Below are positions 38,037-49,690 of a DNA stretch of 64,000 nt, one piece after another. Within the stretch, counting starts at the first letter, position 1. Every line of letters starts with the position of its first letter. A program made the position numbers and the translations under genes. Source of the DNA: Helopsaltes ochotensis (taxonomy: Eukaryota > Chordata > Aves > Passeriformes > Locustellidae). The stretch spans positions 720,551 through 784,550 of the forward strand of contig VXBM01000098.1 of assembly GCA_013400155.1 (NCBI GenBank). Direction: 5' to 3'. The notes beneath the pieces are model-generated. The model had not been told where the DNA came from and did not search any database. It was given only the letters and a program-made list of their open reading frames with translations.

Positions 38037-39371
38037 TGTCAGAAACACCCCAGTGCCGGGCTGCTGTGGGAGGAGGACGAGGGCTTGTTTTATCCTCAGC
38101 CTAGAAAACCCACTTCCTGACTATCAAGTGCTGCAGGGTAGTTTTCTCTGTTGGTTCCACCCTCCCCTCCTCCTGTTGGCTGTTTGCTTAAAGCTGGTTT
38201 CACAGAGCTCTTCCCCCGGATGGCAAAGCTACTCCAAAAATCAGCGGTGGGGTCATCTCTGTAACCTGCAATGTTGACAACAGTGTGTTTCTGTTCCCCC
38301 ATAACATATGCCAGACAGGATTTTTTGTTGTAAACACGTCCTCTAAAGGGGTTTTTGTTGGTTTGGGATTTATTAATATGATTTCCCCCCCCCCCATCTC
38401 TGAGCTAAAAAAGATATTTGGATTCTTTGGCAAATGAATCAAACAACACCTTCTTCTCATGCCATTAAAAACATATTTGTGAATTTGCCACTCAGTCTTC
38501 TGAAAATCAAGCCAGGCACACAACTTGTGTGTGTGCACAAGGTGCGTCACCTGTTGACAGCCTTACCCTGGAGTGCTTTAAACCTGTCTGAATCCTGGTT
38601 GTTCACCCTGTTCTCATTCTGTTTGAAGGAAATATCACTTATTTCGAATTAAAATGCCTGCAGATTAAATACTACAAGCTTTTGTAGGGATCTGTGCCAT
38701 TTGCAGTAGATATTGTCAAAAGCAGTCAACGAGCAATGACAGCTCTGTCATCTCGTGTCTAATTGCCTGAAATACATTGCTCTTTCCCCTAACAGGAAGC
38801 TATTTCCCCTAACAATATCAAATATTACAATGCTGTATATTTGGAAAGCTGCACCATTGCTGTCTGCCCAATTGGTTCTTCAAGGCTGTCCTTGGAGGGA
38901 GAGGGAGAAGTGGTCTCCTACTCTTGTGGGGTTGGGTCTGTTATTCACAAACCTGTTCAAAGCACATATGGAAGTGAGGGTGAGCCCTCTTACCCAAGCA
39001 TGAGGTTTTTCAATCCTTGTCTCAGCTCTTCTTAAGAAGTCACATTTCCCAAAATAATTCCCTCTGTCTCCTTCACTTGTCACTGCAACCTAAATTGCTA
39101 ACCCTTAGCCTGTAATGAGTGGCTGCTGCTGTTTCACTAGACCTTCACTAGGGCCTCATGTTCACGTGTTGGAGGCTGGAAGATTTTTAAGATAAACCTC
39201 TTTTTTTTTTTTTTAATTGGCTAGCCACAGAATTGAACCTCTGGTCCAAACATCATGTCTCATTTTGGTTCCAGCTGCCTGTTCTATTTCTTTGGATTTC
39301 CCAAATTCAATTGTGGCCTCTCCTTACCTGTAAGAGCCTTGACTTTCTCTTTTGCCTTGGCCATTTTACTG

Positions 39372-39441
<70 letters not shown>
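38015..39441. repeat. Duplicated 1,427-bp segment, copy A
   Basis: Collinear with 39443-40869 at a constant offset of 1,428 bases. All open frames in both copies translate identically, and the terminal T tracts have the same length. I saw no mismatch or indel. It contains non-coding sequence, a C run near 38386, a T run near 39200 and a terminal poly(T). Such identity, with a single N between the copies, points to overlapping contigs that were not merged. Confidence 0.95.
39373..39441 (+). repeat. 69-nt poly(T) tract (copy A)
   Basis: There are 69 T directly before the N. It is identical in length to the tract at 40801-40869, consistent with being the same physical tract. It probably caused the contig break. 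Confidence 0.9.
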
Positions 39442-39442
39442 N
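39442..39442. other. Assembly gap (single N)
   Basis: This is the only N I noticed in the window. It lies between the poly(T) of copy A and the first base of copy B, and takes the place of base 38014 in the alignment. Frames running across it (plus 39233-39532, 39255-39548, 39352-39705) are artefacts. Confidence 0.98.
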
Positions 39443-40799
39443 GAGCACCCAAAGCGGTGCTCGGTGTCAGAAACACCCCAGTGCCGGGCTGCTGTGGGAG
39501 GAGGACGAGGGCTTGTTTTATCCTCAGCCTAGAAAACCCACTTCCTGACTATCAAGTGCTGCAGGGTAGTTTTCTCTGTTGGTTCCACCCTCCCCTCCTC
39601 CTGTTGGCTGTTTGCTTAAAGCTGGTTTCACAGAGCTCTTCCCCCGGATGGCAAAGCTACTCCAAAAATCAGCGGTGGGGTCATCTCTGTAACCTGCAAT
39701 GTTGACAACAGTGTGTTTCTGTTCCCCCATAACATATGCCAGACAGGATTTTTTGTTGTAAACACGTCCTCTAAAGGGGTTTTTGTTGGTTTGGGATTTA
39801 TTAATATGATTTCCCCCCCCCCCATCTCTGAGCTAAAAAAGATATTTGGATTCTTTGGCAAATGAATCAAACAACACCTTCTTCTCATGCCATTAAAAAC
39901 ATATTTGTGAATTTGCCACTCAGTCTTCTGAAAATCAAGCCAGGCACACAACTTGTGTGTGTGCACAAGGTGCGTCACCTGTTGACAGCCTTACCCTGGA
40001 GTGCTTTAAACCTGTCTGAATCCTGGTTGTTCACCCTGTTCTCATTCTGTTTGAAGGAAATATCACTTATTTCGAATTAAAATGCCTGCAGATTAAATAC
40101 TACAAGCTTTTGTAGGGATCTGTGCCATTTGCAGTAGATATTGTCAAAAGCAGTCAACGAGCAATGACAGCTCTGTCATCTCGTGTCTAATTGCCTGAAA
40201 TACATTGCTCTTTCCCCTAACAGGAAGCTATTTCCCCTAACAATATCAAATATTACAATGCTGTATATTTGGAAAGCTGCACCATTGCTGTCTGCCCAAT
40301 TGGTTCTTCAAGGCTGTCCTTGGAGGGAGAGGGAGAAGTGGTCTCCTACTCTTGTGGGGTTGGGTCTGTTATTCACAAACCTGTTCAAAGCACATATGGA
40401 AGTGAGGGTGAGCCCTCTTACCCAAGCATGAGGTTTTTCAATCCTTGTCTCAGCTCTTCTTAAGAAGTCACATTTCCCAAAATAATTCCCTCTGTCTCCT
40501 TCACTTGTCACTGCAACCTAAATTGCTAACCCTTAGCCTGTAATGAGTGGCTGCTGCTGTTTCACTAGACCTTCACTAGGGCCTCATGTTCACGTGTTGG
40601 AGGCTGGAAGATTTTTAAGATAAACCTCTTTTTTTTTTTTTTAATTGGCTAGCCACAGAATTGAACCTCTGGTCCAAACATCATGTCTCATTTTGGTTCC
40701 AGCTGCCTGTTCTATTTCTTTGGATTTCCCAAATTCAATTGTGGCCTCTCCTTACCTGTAAGAGCCTTGACTTTCTCTTTTGCCTTGGCCATTTTACTG

Positions 40800-40869
<70 letters not shown>
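39443..40869. repeat. Duplicated 1,427-bp segment, copy B
   Basis: Identical in order and, as far as I can read, in sequence to 38015-39441. After its poly(T) the sequence continues into new unique DNA at 40870. Copy B is therefore the one joined to the right flank, while copy A is the one joined to the minisatellite on the left. Confidence 0.95.
40801..40869 (+). repeat. 69-nt poly(T) tract (copy B)
   Basis: There are 69 T, followed by G/T-rich sequence. The right flank shows no minus-strand polyadenylation signal close by, so a retroposed poly(A) tail is not supported. Confidence 0.9.
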
Positions 40870-40870
<1 letters not shown>

Positions 40871-43780
40871 ATTTTGGTTTTTTCATTGCTTTTTTCTAGC
40901 ACAACAGATGGATGTGTTCACTTCTGTGGCTTTTTTTTCCTTATGATTCCACGCTGTGAATTCACCTCCTCAGCTAGGCCAGCCTCTCAGTTATATTCTT
41001 TTGTACACCCTGCGAATTATTCCCCTTGTTCTCCCCGGAACCATTTGTTAAAATTTGTTAAATCCTTGAAGTCCTCCCTTAAAATATCCTTTGGCATAAT
41101 AATCGCTAAGTAGTTGACATCTCTCCTCGTCCATCTGTTGTCTCTCATAATGAGGCAGTAAAATTCAGGGCTGGTTTTTTTTTTTCCCCTTGTTCACACA
41201 ACATTTCTTAAGTGATCACGGTGACCTCTGACAAAGCTGCAGAGGGACTGCTGTCGGGGCCAGGCAGGCTGCTGGTGCCCCAAGGGTTTTTCTCCCTGTG
41301 TGTTGTCATCCCAGTCTTTTTTTTGCCCTCAGCATCCCTTTTGTGTAACCTATTTTTATGTGGCGCCAGGGAGGAGTTCCCAGATGGTGGGAAGGCCGTA
41401 TCTCCTCCTGCTTTGCTGCGCTGTGCTGCACGAAACATCCCTGGCAATGCAGGAGACACACCTTGTAGATGGCCAGCCGTTCTTCCTTCTGAGAACAGGC
41501 TCTGCTGCTGGAAGTATCAAACCTCACCATCAGCTACATGAGGCACAGTCTTGTCTGCTGTCTGCATCTCAGTGTAAGTCCTCGGAGGGATGAGAAAGAA
41601 ATAGCGTGGGTTTGGTGGAGATGCGTCATTGTGTAAACAAAAAACCCAATTTTTAGGTTTATTTAGCAACAATTGTGCCCTTTTAATGCTAAGCTGGCAT
41701 TTAGCAGTTACAGGGGACTCTGAAATCAAGATGTTTACAGAGCAGTGGTGATCCTCTCAGATTCAGAAAACTGTTTGGCATGAGAGCTACTGACATCTTT
41801 CTCCAAAGTGTGACAACAGTGCCATCCGTTTGTGCAGGATGGTCAAGGGCCTTTCACTAGCAAGAAATGCATCTGCATATTTTCATTAATTCCCTAATAA
41901 CAGCACACATTCCAGGGAGTTCTGCAAGAGCAATACATTTCCTCTGAGGCACCCTGAGGAAGTCAGGTTTACTCAGTAGGTGTGGGACAGCCAGGTTGGA
42001 CAAGCCCTGGTGTCCAGACCCTGTCCCTCAGTGGAGCACAGCATGCAGACAGTGGAAGAAATCATTGCCAGTTTTAGGTGAACTGAAACAAATTCCTCAA
42101 GACCTATTTCTGCAGCTTATTCTGGCATGGCTCTTCCAAGAAAAGAAATCAGGTCTTAGGCTGGAGTCTAAAATAAATGAGGTGTGTTTGCATCATTCAT
42201 GGTGTTTATGCTGTGTTATCCCAAGGTGACATTTCCCACAGGCACGACACAGTGGCCAATTAGGGGCACAGCAACAGCATCAACACAGAGTAAAGGCATT
42301 CCTAATTTTCTTTTTGCTTCCCTCTAGTAAGAGATCCTTTCTGTGTATCGCTCTGCCAGATTTTTCCACCTTCTCCCCCGCCTTTTGTTGTTTCCTCTTA
42401 TATCACCTTTCATGCTGGCAGCCCGTTCCACACAGGCTGGAGAGCTCCTGGAAAGTATTTCTGGATTTCTAGTCCCTGGGAATCTGCCTCATTCCATAAA
42501 GAGCCATTCCACTCAGGCAGGGGGTGTTTCACTAGCAGGGAAACCGTCTGTATTATCAGGATAAAAGGGAGAACTCCTCTTCTCTTGGCTAAACTTGAAA
42601 AGCTGGGCTGAACTCTGATTCCTCTGAAAACAGGGCACCTTCTTCCATCTTTATCCACTGATTTTAGCAGCACACACTCAGCAATACCTTTTTGCTCTGC
42701 TGTTTCTTGTCGTTACCAGATTTATGTAGCTGTTGGGAATGCATTATTTTCTAAGGCTGAGAAGACTAATATCATCAGCCATAATTCAGTGGGTTTCTCC
42801 TGAAGCCATTACCATAATTAAGATAATGACATTTAAAGCGAGTGTTTATTCCATTCTACTTTGTATGGCAAAATATAATTAGATGTTTGGCTGGATGTTT
42901 ATATGGTTGAAAAGGATTTTAAAGGCTGAACAAGGTCTGAATAAAGCAGTAGTTTAACTGAGAGTGAATCTGGAACTGAGAGAAAGTATGCAATGAGCCC
43001 ACCATGCAATCTGCTAATAGAGAGTGAGAAGATTTTCTTAATTCCCCTGCACTTTAGGAATTCTTTGTCCAGACATGTGCCTTTAAATTTACAAAATATC
43101 CACGAGTCTTGTGCTAACTGCACCAAGTTAATCTTGTAAATATTTATCTGCCTTAACATTTGAAGCAAAATAAGGAACAGTTTCTTAGCACACTCTGCAG
43201 TGCAGTGTGGGCATTTCCCGCCCTGTAGGAACTTGTTTATGTTGCCCACACACACACTTTAAGCCTGAGATCCCAAGCAGAGAAGCAGATGCAAGTGAAG
43301 AATTTAGTTGGCTACCACGTGCCTCTAATCCTTCATTTTTTTTTCATTTGAAATGGCAAGTTTTGCAGGTATTGATATGACTAAAGGTGTGTGAAAAAGA
43401 AGTCGATTTCATGCTTCACAATGACATTTTAGGTTTTGCTTGATGCCATTTGTCTTCCGCCTTTCAGACAGAAGTTCTCTATTTTTCAAATGTTAGCCAA
43501 GGGTAAGACATAACCTGACTAGATGCAGTATGCCTTTTGTGTATCCCACTTGGCATTTAAAAAAAAACAGAGGGAGTGGAGAAAAGGAAGCCCTATCTAA
43601 TGAGTAACTCTGAATAATATGAGGGTCAGAGAGCATGAGAAGAGGAAACAATATTTAAGCTTGAGTATTTCAACTTTTTTCAGAACCAGTTGAGTTCTGA
43701 TTTCGTTATTTGAGTCAATGCTTGTTGCACACAGTACTAATGCCTCCAGTTCAGTATTAGGTAAAAAGTTTAATCCTGTA
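40870..43780. other. Unique non-coding sequence, nothing recognised
   Basis: No gene or element is seen. Overlapping frames near 41212-41593 on both strands have no recognisable protein. Short T runs occur near 40930, 41177 and 41318. Confidence 0.5.
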
Positions 43781-43912
43781 ATCACGGGATGTTTTGGGTT
43801 GGAAGGACCTTAAAAGGTCATCTTGTTCCAGCTCCCCCGCCGTGCTTACGGACACCTTCAGCTAGACCAGGTTGCTCGTTGAACCCCATCCAAGTTGGTC
43901 TTGAGCACCTGA
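43781..43912 (-). mobile_element. CR1 LINE 3'-end fragment
   Basis: 'atcacgggatgttttgggtt', 'ggaaggaccttaaaaggtc', 'ctagaccaggttgctcg' near 43863 and 'ttggtcttgagcacc' near 43895 read as the reverse complement of the CR1 3' end. Beyond about 43912 the match is lost. Confidence 0.85.
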
Positions 43913-46900
43913 GCAGTTGTCTAAACCATTATATCTTTGAGGAAACCATTTCTTGGTTGGCACACTCCCAGGAACTCTCATCCTAACACACGCCTTCTCA
44001 GCCTGGAGAAGGTCCCTCTTTTCAACCATTGTAGCACACGCTACGTCCGTCATCCACTTCACCTTTCCAGGTACTTCCCTTGTGAAGTATTCCCTTGATA
44101 CTTCTACCAGCATGAAAAACGATTTCTCTATTTTCCATCAGCCCGTGATCCCTGAAAATATTTATCCTTCCCCCTGTTAGCATCGTGTGGTGAACGGCAT
44201 CCATTTCAGTGGAATAGCTCTGAAAGTCAATTTTTGAAACAGCGTGACTCTCAGAGTTTCTAATGAAAGCATTAGAAAGAGTTTCTCATAATACCATTTT
44301 TCTGTGTCTTTGGAACTTTCTTTGCCCCTGTTAGTGTAGTTTTTCTGTTTTCTCCCCTTCTTCTAAGTCTCTTCTCATGGAACAGAACATTGGATGGGTT
44401 ACAAGGCTTTCTGTGTGCAGAGGGCTAAGTCTGTGCTGTGTGATAAGTGATGTTATGCAGTATTCACTCTTTTCCCAATGTCCCTTAATTTTCTAGTTTT
44501 CCAGCAAACTTTTTGTTTATTTTTACCTCTTGAGATTATTTAGTTGGAATTTTCTCCTTTGTGCCTACCCAGAGCAAAAGAACCTTGGGTTTAGCCCTAG
44601 GTTTGAGTGAACAGAGTGTAAGACACTTCATCCTTTTTTACAAATCCAACCATAAAAGCTCCTCGCCTCACCAATCACCTTTTGTGCATGAAATGATCTA
44701 ATTTCCAACTGGGATGAGCATCTGGAAGGGATACTGTGCTGGTGTGTACACACTGAGGGTAGAGACAGAGGAGCTAGCAATGAGGTCTGGAAAAGGCTGA
44801 TGGTGTATTTTCGAAGGAGGTTGGTCGTTTTGAGCATATTCTGGTTTGTTCCTCAGCTTGGTTTAGTCTTAAATTGTTCTGTGGTTTTAATTTGTTCTCA
44901 GTTCAAGGCCTGCCCTTAAACTGTAATCTTACTCCCATTGAAATTCATACCAGATTTGCTGGTTTCAGTGAAGCTGGTTTTATTTCCTCTGTTTAGCTGT
45001 ACTTTAAAGCATGGTGCCAAATTTGGCAAAATACAGGAAAATTAAAAATAAAGTGAAAACTAGGCCATAAATATGATTTATCTTGATAGTGGATGTGCAT
45101 GCCTCCCACCTGAATACAGTTATACAATTAAAATGAGCAATTTGGGTACAATTAAGATTTTTTTTTAAGTTAGACCTATGAAGATGCTTATCTTAAAACG
45201 GCTGTTTCCAGTGTTGCATGTTGCTGTAATTGAGGTTTTCCTTCAGCTGAGGTCCAAGATGAAGTTCCACTGAAACTGAAAAAAGGGGACATAACAACTT
45301 TAACGTGTGTGTGAATGAGGTTCTCCTTCAGTGGCCAAGGATGAGGGTGCTGCTGTTATCCCCACGTGGAGCAAATGTCCTTTAGCCCTGGGGGTGAACA
45401 GACAAATTGTCTTGGAGATAAAAGATAACGAGGCTGTGGTGGCTCCATTAGTGATTGCGCATGAGCTTTGTCTCAGTTGTACATTTCTTCAAAAAGAAAT
45501 ACTGCCATCACGATTTCTAGCTTTCCAAATAAGCTGGAAGGCTAGGAAAGTATTATAAAGGAAAAAAAAAAAATCAAGAGGGCTGTAAAACTCTTAAAAA
45601 CCTTTGTTAAATGTTTTACCAGATTCATGAGCTTTTGCCAGTCTGTTTTGTGATACTTAAAATGATGAAGCATCAGAACTGGTACCCATTTGTTACCCTG
45701 TTTGTATTTAAAAGTTACCAGAAACTGACAATAATTTTTTTCTGAGCCCTTTACATCTCATGAGGAGTGTGCAGGTTACTGGAACTGGCTGTGTAAGTAT
45801 TTTTAGATTCCTCTATAAAAAGTATGGTCTTCCTACTGTAAAAGAGAGAATTTTGACAGTTACAGCTGTCATGCTACTTGCTTTGTATATAAAAATATTT
45901 TAAACATCACACACAAGGATATATGTTTACTATGAGATTTCTCTGAGAATCATTCTTGACTGTGGTATTGGACAGGTTTTAGAGGAGAAATTACTTTGAA
46001 GTATCAGGTATCTAAAATTGAAATGGCTCCTTCTGTGGAAAGAGCTGTCTAGGAACTTCAGTGCTGGTGCGGTGTTTTTGAAAACATGTCAAATTCGGTA
46101 GACCCTAATAGCAGCAAATTATTTTTCAGTCTGTGTCTTTTAGAGTTCTGTTACTCTCGCTTTCCACCGCTTTCCTCCTTTGATTTACGGACTTTGTGTG
46201 TAAGATTCAGTACATTCAGGCAGACGTAAGCAGCTGGAAGCAATAGAGTTTGAGCACTTTGAAAGGCTGAATTTTCACAAGTGGTTTGGGGTTTAGATGC
46301 TGGGAGTCATTATGTGCTGCCTCAGAATAACATTTAGAGAATTTGCTCTCATGGCAGAGATTTGAAAGAGTTTTATTCATGGGTTGTATTTCACTTCTAA
46401 AAAGTTGAATAAAATTACATTGCATTATGTTTTCAAATGAAGAAATCTGATTGAGCCACGCAGACACATTTTAGGAGGATATATATATTCTAATGGTACA
46501 AATCACTACTTTTATTCTATGTATTCATAAAACATATGCTCCCAGAAGCTTTGGAGAGAACCTTTTTTTCTTGCCAACTATATATAGTGTAGTGAATGTT
46601 TCCTTTCAACTCAAGCCAACATCCCATGTAAACATGATAAAGTTAGCTGCAGCAGTTTTATGGGGCAGCGAGAATTTGTGGTCTTACACTGTGCTTTTTT
46701 TTTTCATTGCTGTGCTTCTTTCACAACTGTCCTTCCAATCCTTGGAGGCTGCTTTCATTAGTTGTTATCCAGGTTTCCCATGTTTCATCCGTACCTCCCT
46801 GCGATTTCATGTCCATGCCGTGTCTTCTTTCAGTAGGTTTTTTTGCAGTGCTGACAACAGTTTGAGGGTTATAATCAGTGGATTATAGAGAGTGGATTAT

Positions 46901-46920
46901 AACCCACACAGGGCACTCTT
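43913..46920. other. Unique non-coding sequence, nothing recognised
   Basis: AT-leaning sequence with no recognisable gene or repeat. Plus 46493-46888 (131 codons) is a hydrophobic reading without a known family and with no supporting context. Confidence 0.45.
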
Positions 46921-46924
46921 TGCT

Positions 46925-47020
46925 CACGTTGTGCCCTCTTGTTCAGGGCACGTAGGATGGAGCGCTCCTTTCCTCGCCAGCGACGCGGGGAGTGGAGCCA
47001 CCGCGATGCAGAGCAGCGCT
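46925..47020. other. Small CpG cluster
   Basis: About ten CpG dinucleotides occur in roughly 95 bases, including 'cgacgcgggg' at 46981 and 'ccgcgatg' at 47001. Neighbouring kilobases have few. It is far too short for a standard CpG island, and no transcript start or exon can be tied to it. Confidence 0.5.
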
Positions 47021-47377
47021 CCCAGGTTGTTTCAGTGTTTGCTGGAATTGCCATTCCCACAACAAATAGTTCCACGGACTGTGTGTTGTCCTTTCCTTTA
47101 CCCGTTTCACTTGCTGCTGCAGTAGCAGGGTAAATCTTCCCACGTCCGTCTGTTCCTGCTCATGTAAGAGGAGTGCCGTGCCAATTATTCATGGTCTTTG
47201 GACAGTGCTGTACACTGAGGCTTTCGGACAGAAAACACGGATGTGTGTGACCTGTAAAGGTACATCCGAGCATGTGCTGCATCCCTGATTTCTGCGGGCC
47301 CCAGGCAGCACAGAACTGACGCCTTCATCCATCAAGCTTCCATTTCTGTGCATCTTTGTGTTCTTTTAGCGAAACAA

Positions 47378-47621
47378 AAAGGCTTGAGAGGGACTTTTTG
47401 CATTGGGCAAGAGGGAATGGCTGAATGAGGGAAGGTTTACGTTAGGAATTCTTCACTGTGAGGGTGCTGAGGCCCTGGCACAGGCTGCCCAGGGAAGTTG
47501 TGGATGCCCCATCCCTGGAAGCATTCAAGGCCAGGTTGGATGGAGCTCTGAGCAACCTGGTCCAGTGGACGGTGTCTCTGCCCACAACAGAGGGCTTGGA
47601 ACTATGTGAGCTTTAAGGTTC
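47378..47621 (+). mobile_element. CR1 LINE 3' region, left part split by an LTR
   Basis: In sense order: 'gagagggactttttgc', 'aggaattcttcactgtgagg' near 47442, 'tggcacaggctgcccaggg' near 47476, and 'ccccatccctggaagcattc' near 47507. Then come 'aaggccaggttggatggagc' near 47527, 'cagagggcttggaac' near 47588 and 'gagctttaaggttc' up to 47621. The expected end of the element is missing here. It resumes at 48064 after the LTR. Confidence 0.93.
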
Positions 47622-47882
47622 TGATGCCTTAAGTTTCAGCTCTCACGTTTTTCAGACTCTGTGCTGCCCAGGGTGCAGCTCTGAGCTCACACTCAGGGTC
47701 ACTCAGCTCTGCACAGAGCAGGGAGACAAAACAAATCCTTTTCCTGCTGCACACCAAGGACAACTTTCAGGCCCAAAAGCACAAACCAGGGTGGGCTGGA
47801 GGGAGGAACAAGAAGGATGGGAGCTCACAGCCTGGAGCTGGAATTGGACAATTAAACTCTAATATGCAAAGGGACCAAAACT

Positions 47883-47890
47883 TATAAAAG
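47883..47890 (+). promoter_or_regulatory. LTR TATA box
   Basis: 'tataaaag' lies about 260 bp into the solo LTR, at the expected U3 end. Whether it still drives transcription is unknown. Confidence 0.7.
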
Positions 47891-47995
47891 TGTGAGACTC
47901 GTGACTGATCATCCATTTTGTGACCATTTTGGGTCCACCTTGGGTGCAGCCCTGGTCAGGCCCTGTCCTGCCCAAGGTGGATCCTAAAGGCTTTC

Positions 47996-48001
47996 AATAA
48001 A
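47996..48001 (+). terminator. LTR polyadenylation signal AATAAA
   Basis: A canonical hexamer lies about 110 bp downstream of the TATA box, followed by a T/C-rich region. This fits the R region of the LTR. Confidence 0.7.
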
Positions 48002-48063
48002 TCCCTCCTTTATTCTCTGGCTCTGCCCATTCTCTGTTCCAGATCAGCCCTCCCAAGGCATCA

Positions 48064-48096
48064 CTCCCTTCTAACCCAAACCCTGCTATGATACAA
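48064..48096 (+). mobile_element. CR1 LINE 3' terminus, right part split by the LTR
   Basis: 'ctcccttctaacccaaac' followed by 'cctgctatgata' is the end of CR1 that is missing at 47621. Together the two pieces form one ordinary CR1 3' end. This shows that the LTR landed in an already resident CR1 copy. Confidence 0.88.
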
Positions 48097-49641
48097 GAAA
48101 CCATTCAAATAGTTTCAGACACTCCTCTTTCGGAGTGGAACAGAAATCAGAGCTTTGGCCTTCTTTAGAGTGAGCATGATCAGAGCATCATCTTTTTTAG
48201 GGATATGACCATGCAGAGTAACATTCTCAGGGAGCTGGGACCTGGCAGGTTGCCTGTGCTGAATTTACGGAACAAACGGCAAAATACTACAGCAGACAGA
48301 ACTGAATAGACTGGGATAAAGCTGTAGGGGATACACTGGAGTCTGGAATTCTTCAAAAGAAATGGTGAAATATCCTAAGATCAACTTCTAGCAACAATTT
48401 GTAGCTATGTATGTTTTCATATTTGGAATTCTAATGGCAGTGTGTGTTCAAGACCAATCTTTTCCTTTGTTGATTAAGAAAGATAAGATATCCAGGCAGA
48501 CTTTACTCTCTAACTTAATTTCGATCTGTTTTGAACTATATTTTTCTCCTTTTTTAAAAGCACCAGGCTTTGAGTGTCTCTGAAAAGGTAGTTTTAAAAA
48601 GATTATAACCTCCACCTTGCTTTTGTTAAGTAAGAAAACATAGTAACTGACATTCTGTTATTAGAATGTCTGTTGTATGGAGGTGATTTGAAACACGCCT
48701 TTAGCATTTTAATGATACATTTACATGTGGTTTCAAAATAATATCAAAATAAATCTTTTACTTCTCTGTATAGACTGGAAACTCTGGTAATTTCTAGCAA
48801 ATTTTGGTGATGACTTACACAGTTGATATATTCTACCCGGGGAAATAAAAAATGTGAAGTAAAAGTTGGAGTGAGCAGCTAAAATGGTCCCATTTCCTGG
48901 CAGACAATTTGCCTTTTGTTTGTACCAAAGTTGAGGCAGTCTGGAAGAAAATAATGCGCTGGTTTTGCATTGCAGTTCTTTAAAAATTATTGCCCTTATC
49001 TTCAATTCTGTTCAACTCTACTATCCCGGTTTAAAAGAAATTGAGGTCTAAAGGCCCCTAAATAACCATTTGGTCAGTAACAATACAGGAAACTGATAGT
49101 ACTGGTATTTTTTACAAAATATCAAGTGCCAGCTGTCACTCGATGTTTGCCTACTCCACTTCCATAAAAAATTCATCAGGATTGTTCTGATTTTCAGAAT
49201 ATTTCAATTTTTGCATTTGGAGTATGAAAGGAGAAAGACATTTTTCTTTTTAAAGGGGAAAAAGAGGAAAATAAAATCACGGTATCTATATCTTTATCTG
49301 TTTTCCACTCAGTTCTTTCACTCTAGAAAAACATCTTAGTTTTGTTTTCTGCACTCCCAGTTTTTAAGTGCATTTGCAAGTCACAAAAGGCCTTGCTGAC
49401 AATGAAATTCTGTGCCAGGTGTCATTTCTCTTTGGTGCTTCATATTACCATGCTGAAAGAGAAATAAACCCCAAGTTGCTCAAGTAACAGATGTTCCTAC
49501 CCTTACCCACAGTCCCTTTACCAGTGTTTCATTAGATATTTTTCTCTTCCAGGGCACAGTCAATCTGAATATTCTGTGATTCTGAATTTTTAGCAGCAGG
49601 AAGCAAAGGTTCATAACAACCAGAGCTTTTTGACTTACAGA
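48097..49641. other. Unique non-coding sequence, nothing recognised
   Basis: AT-leaning sequence without gene, RNA or recognised repeat. Confidence 0.5.
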
Positions 49642-49690
49642 CTGAATGGAAGAATGAATGAAAGAATGAATGAAAGAATGAATGAAAGAC
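49642..49690 (+). repeat. GAAT/GAAA tetranucleotide microsatellite
   Basis: About twelve tetramers occur in a GAAT-GAAA alternating pattern ('gaatgaatgaaa' repeats). On the minus strand this gives a repeated FIHS reading inside a chance open frame at 49480-49956. Confidence 0.95.

Larger units (their letters stand above)
47622..48063 (+). mobile_element. Solo LTR of an endogenous retrovirus, inserted in CR1
   Basis: This 442-bp block starts TGATGCCTT and ends AAGGCATCA, a perfect 9-bp terminal inverted repeat with the canonical TG...CA ends. Inside are 'tataaaag' at 47883-47890 as a TATA box and 'aataaa' at 47996-48001 as a polyadenylation signal, about 110 bp apart and followed by T/C-rich sequence. 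That gives the expected U3, R and U5 order on the plus strand. No retroviral genes adjoin it, so the internal part has been removed by LTR-LTR recombination. A clean target-site duplication is not visible (left 'ggttc', right 'ctccc'). Confidence 0.9.

Noticed and set aside
39233..39705. Open frames crossing the N with long phenylalanine runs
   Set aside because: They are translated poly(T) and a gap, so not biological.
38096..40511. Pairs of identical small proteins (68, 116, 72, 82, 64 and 67 codons) that look like a duplicated gene family
   Set aside because: They are the same sequence counted twice because of the assembly duplication around the N, and individually they have no recognisable identity.
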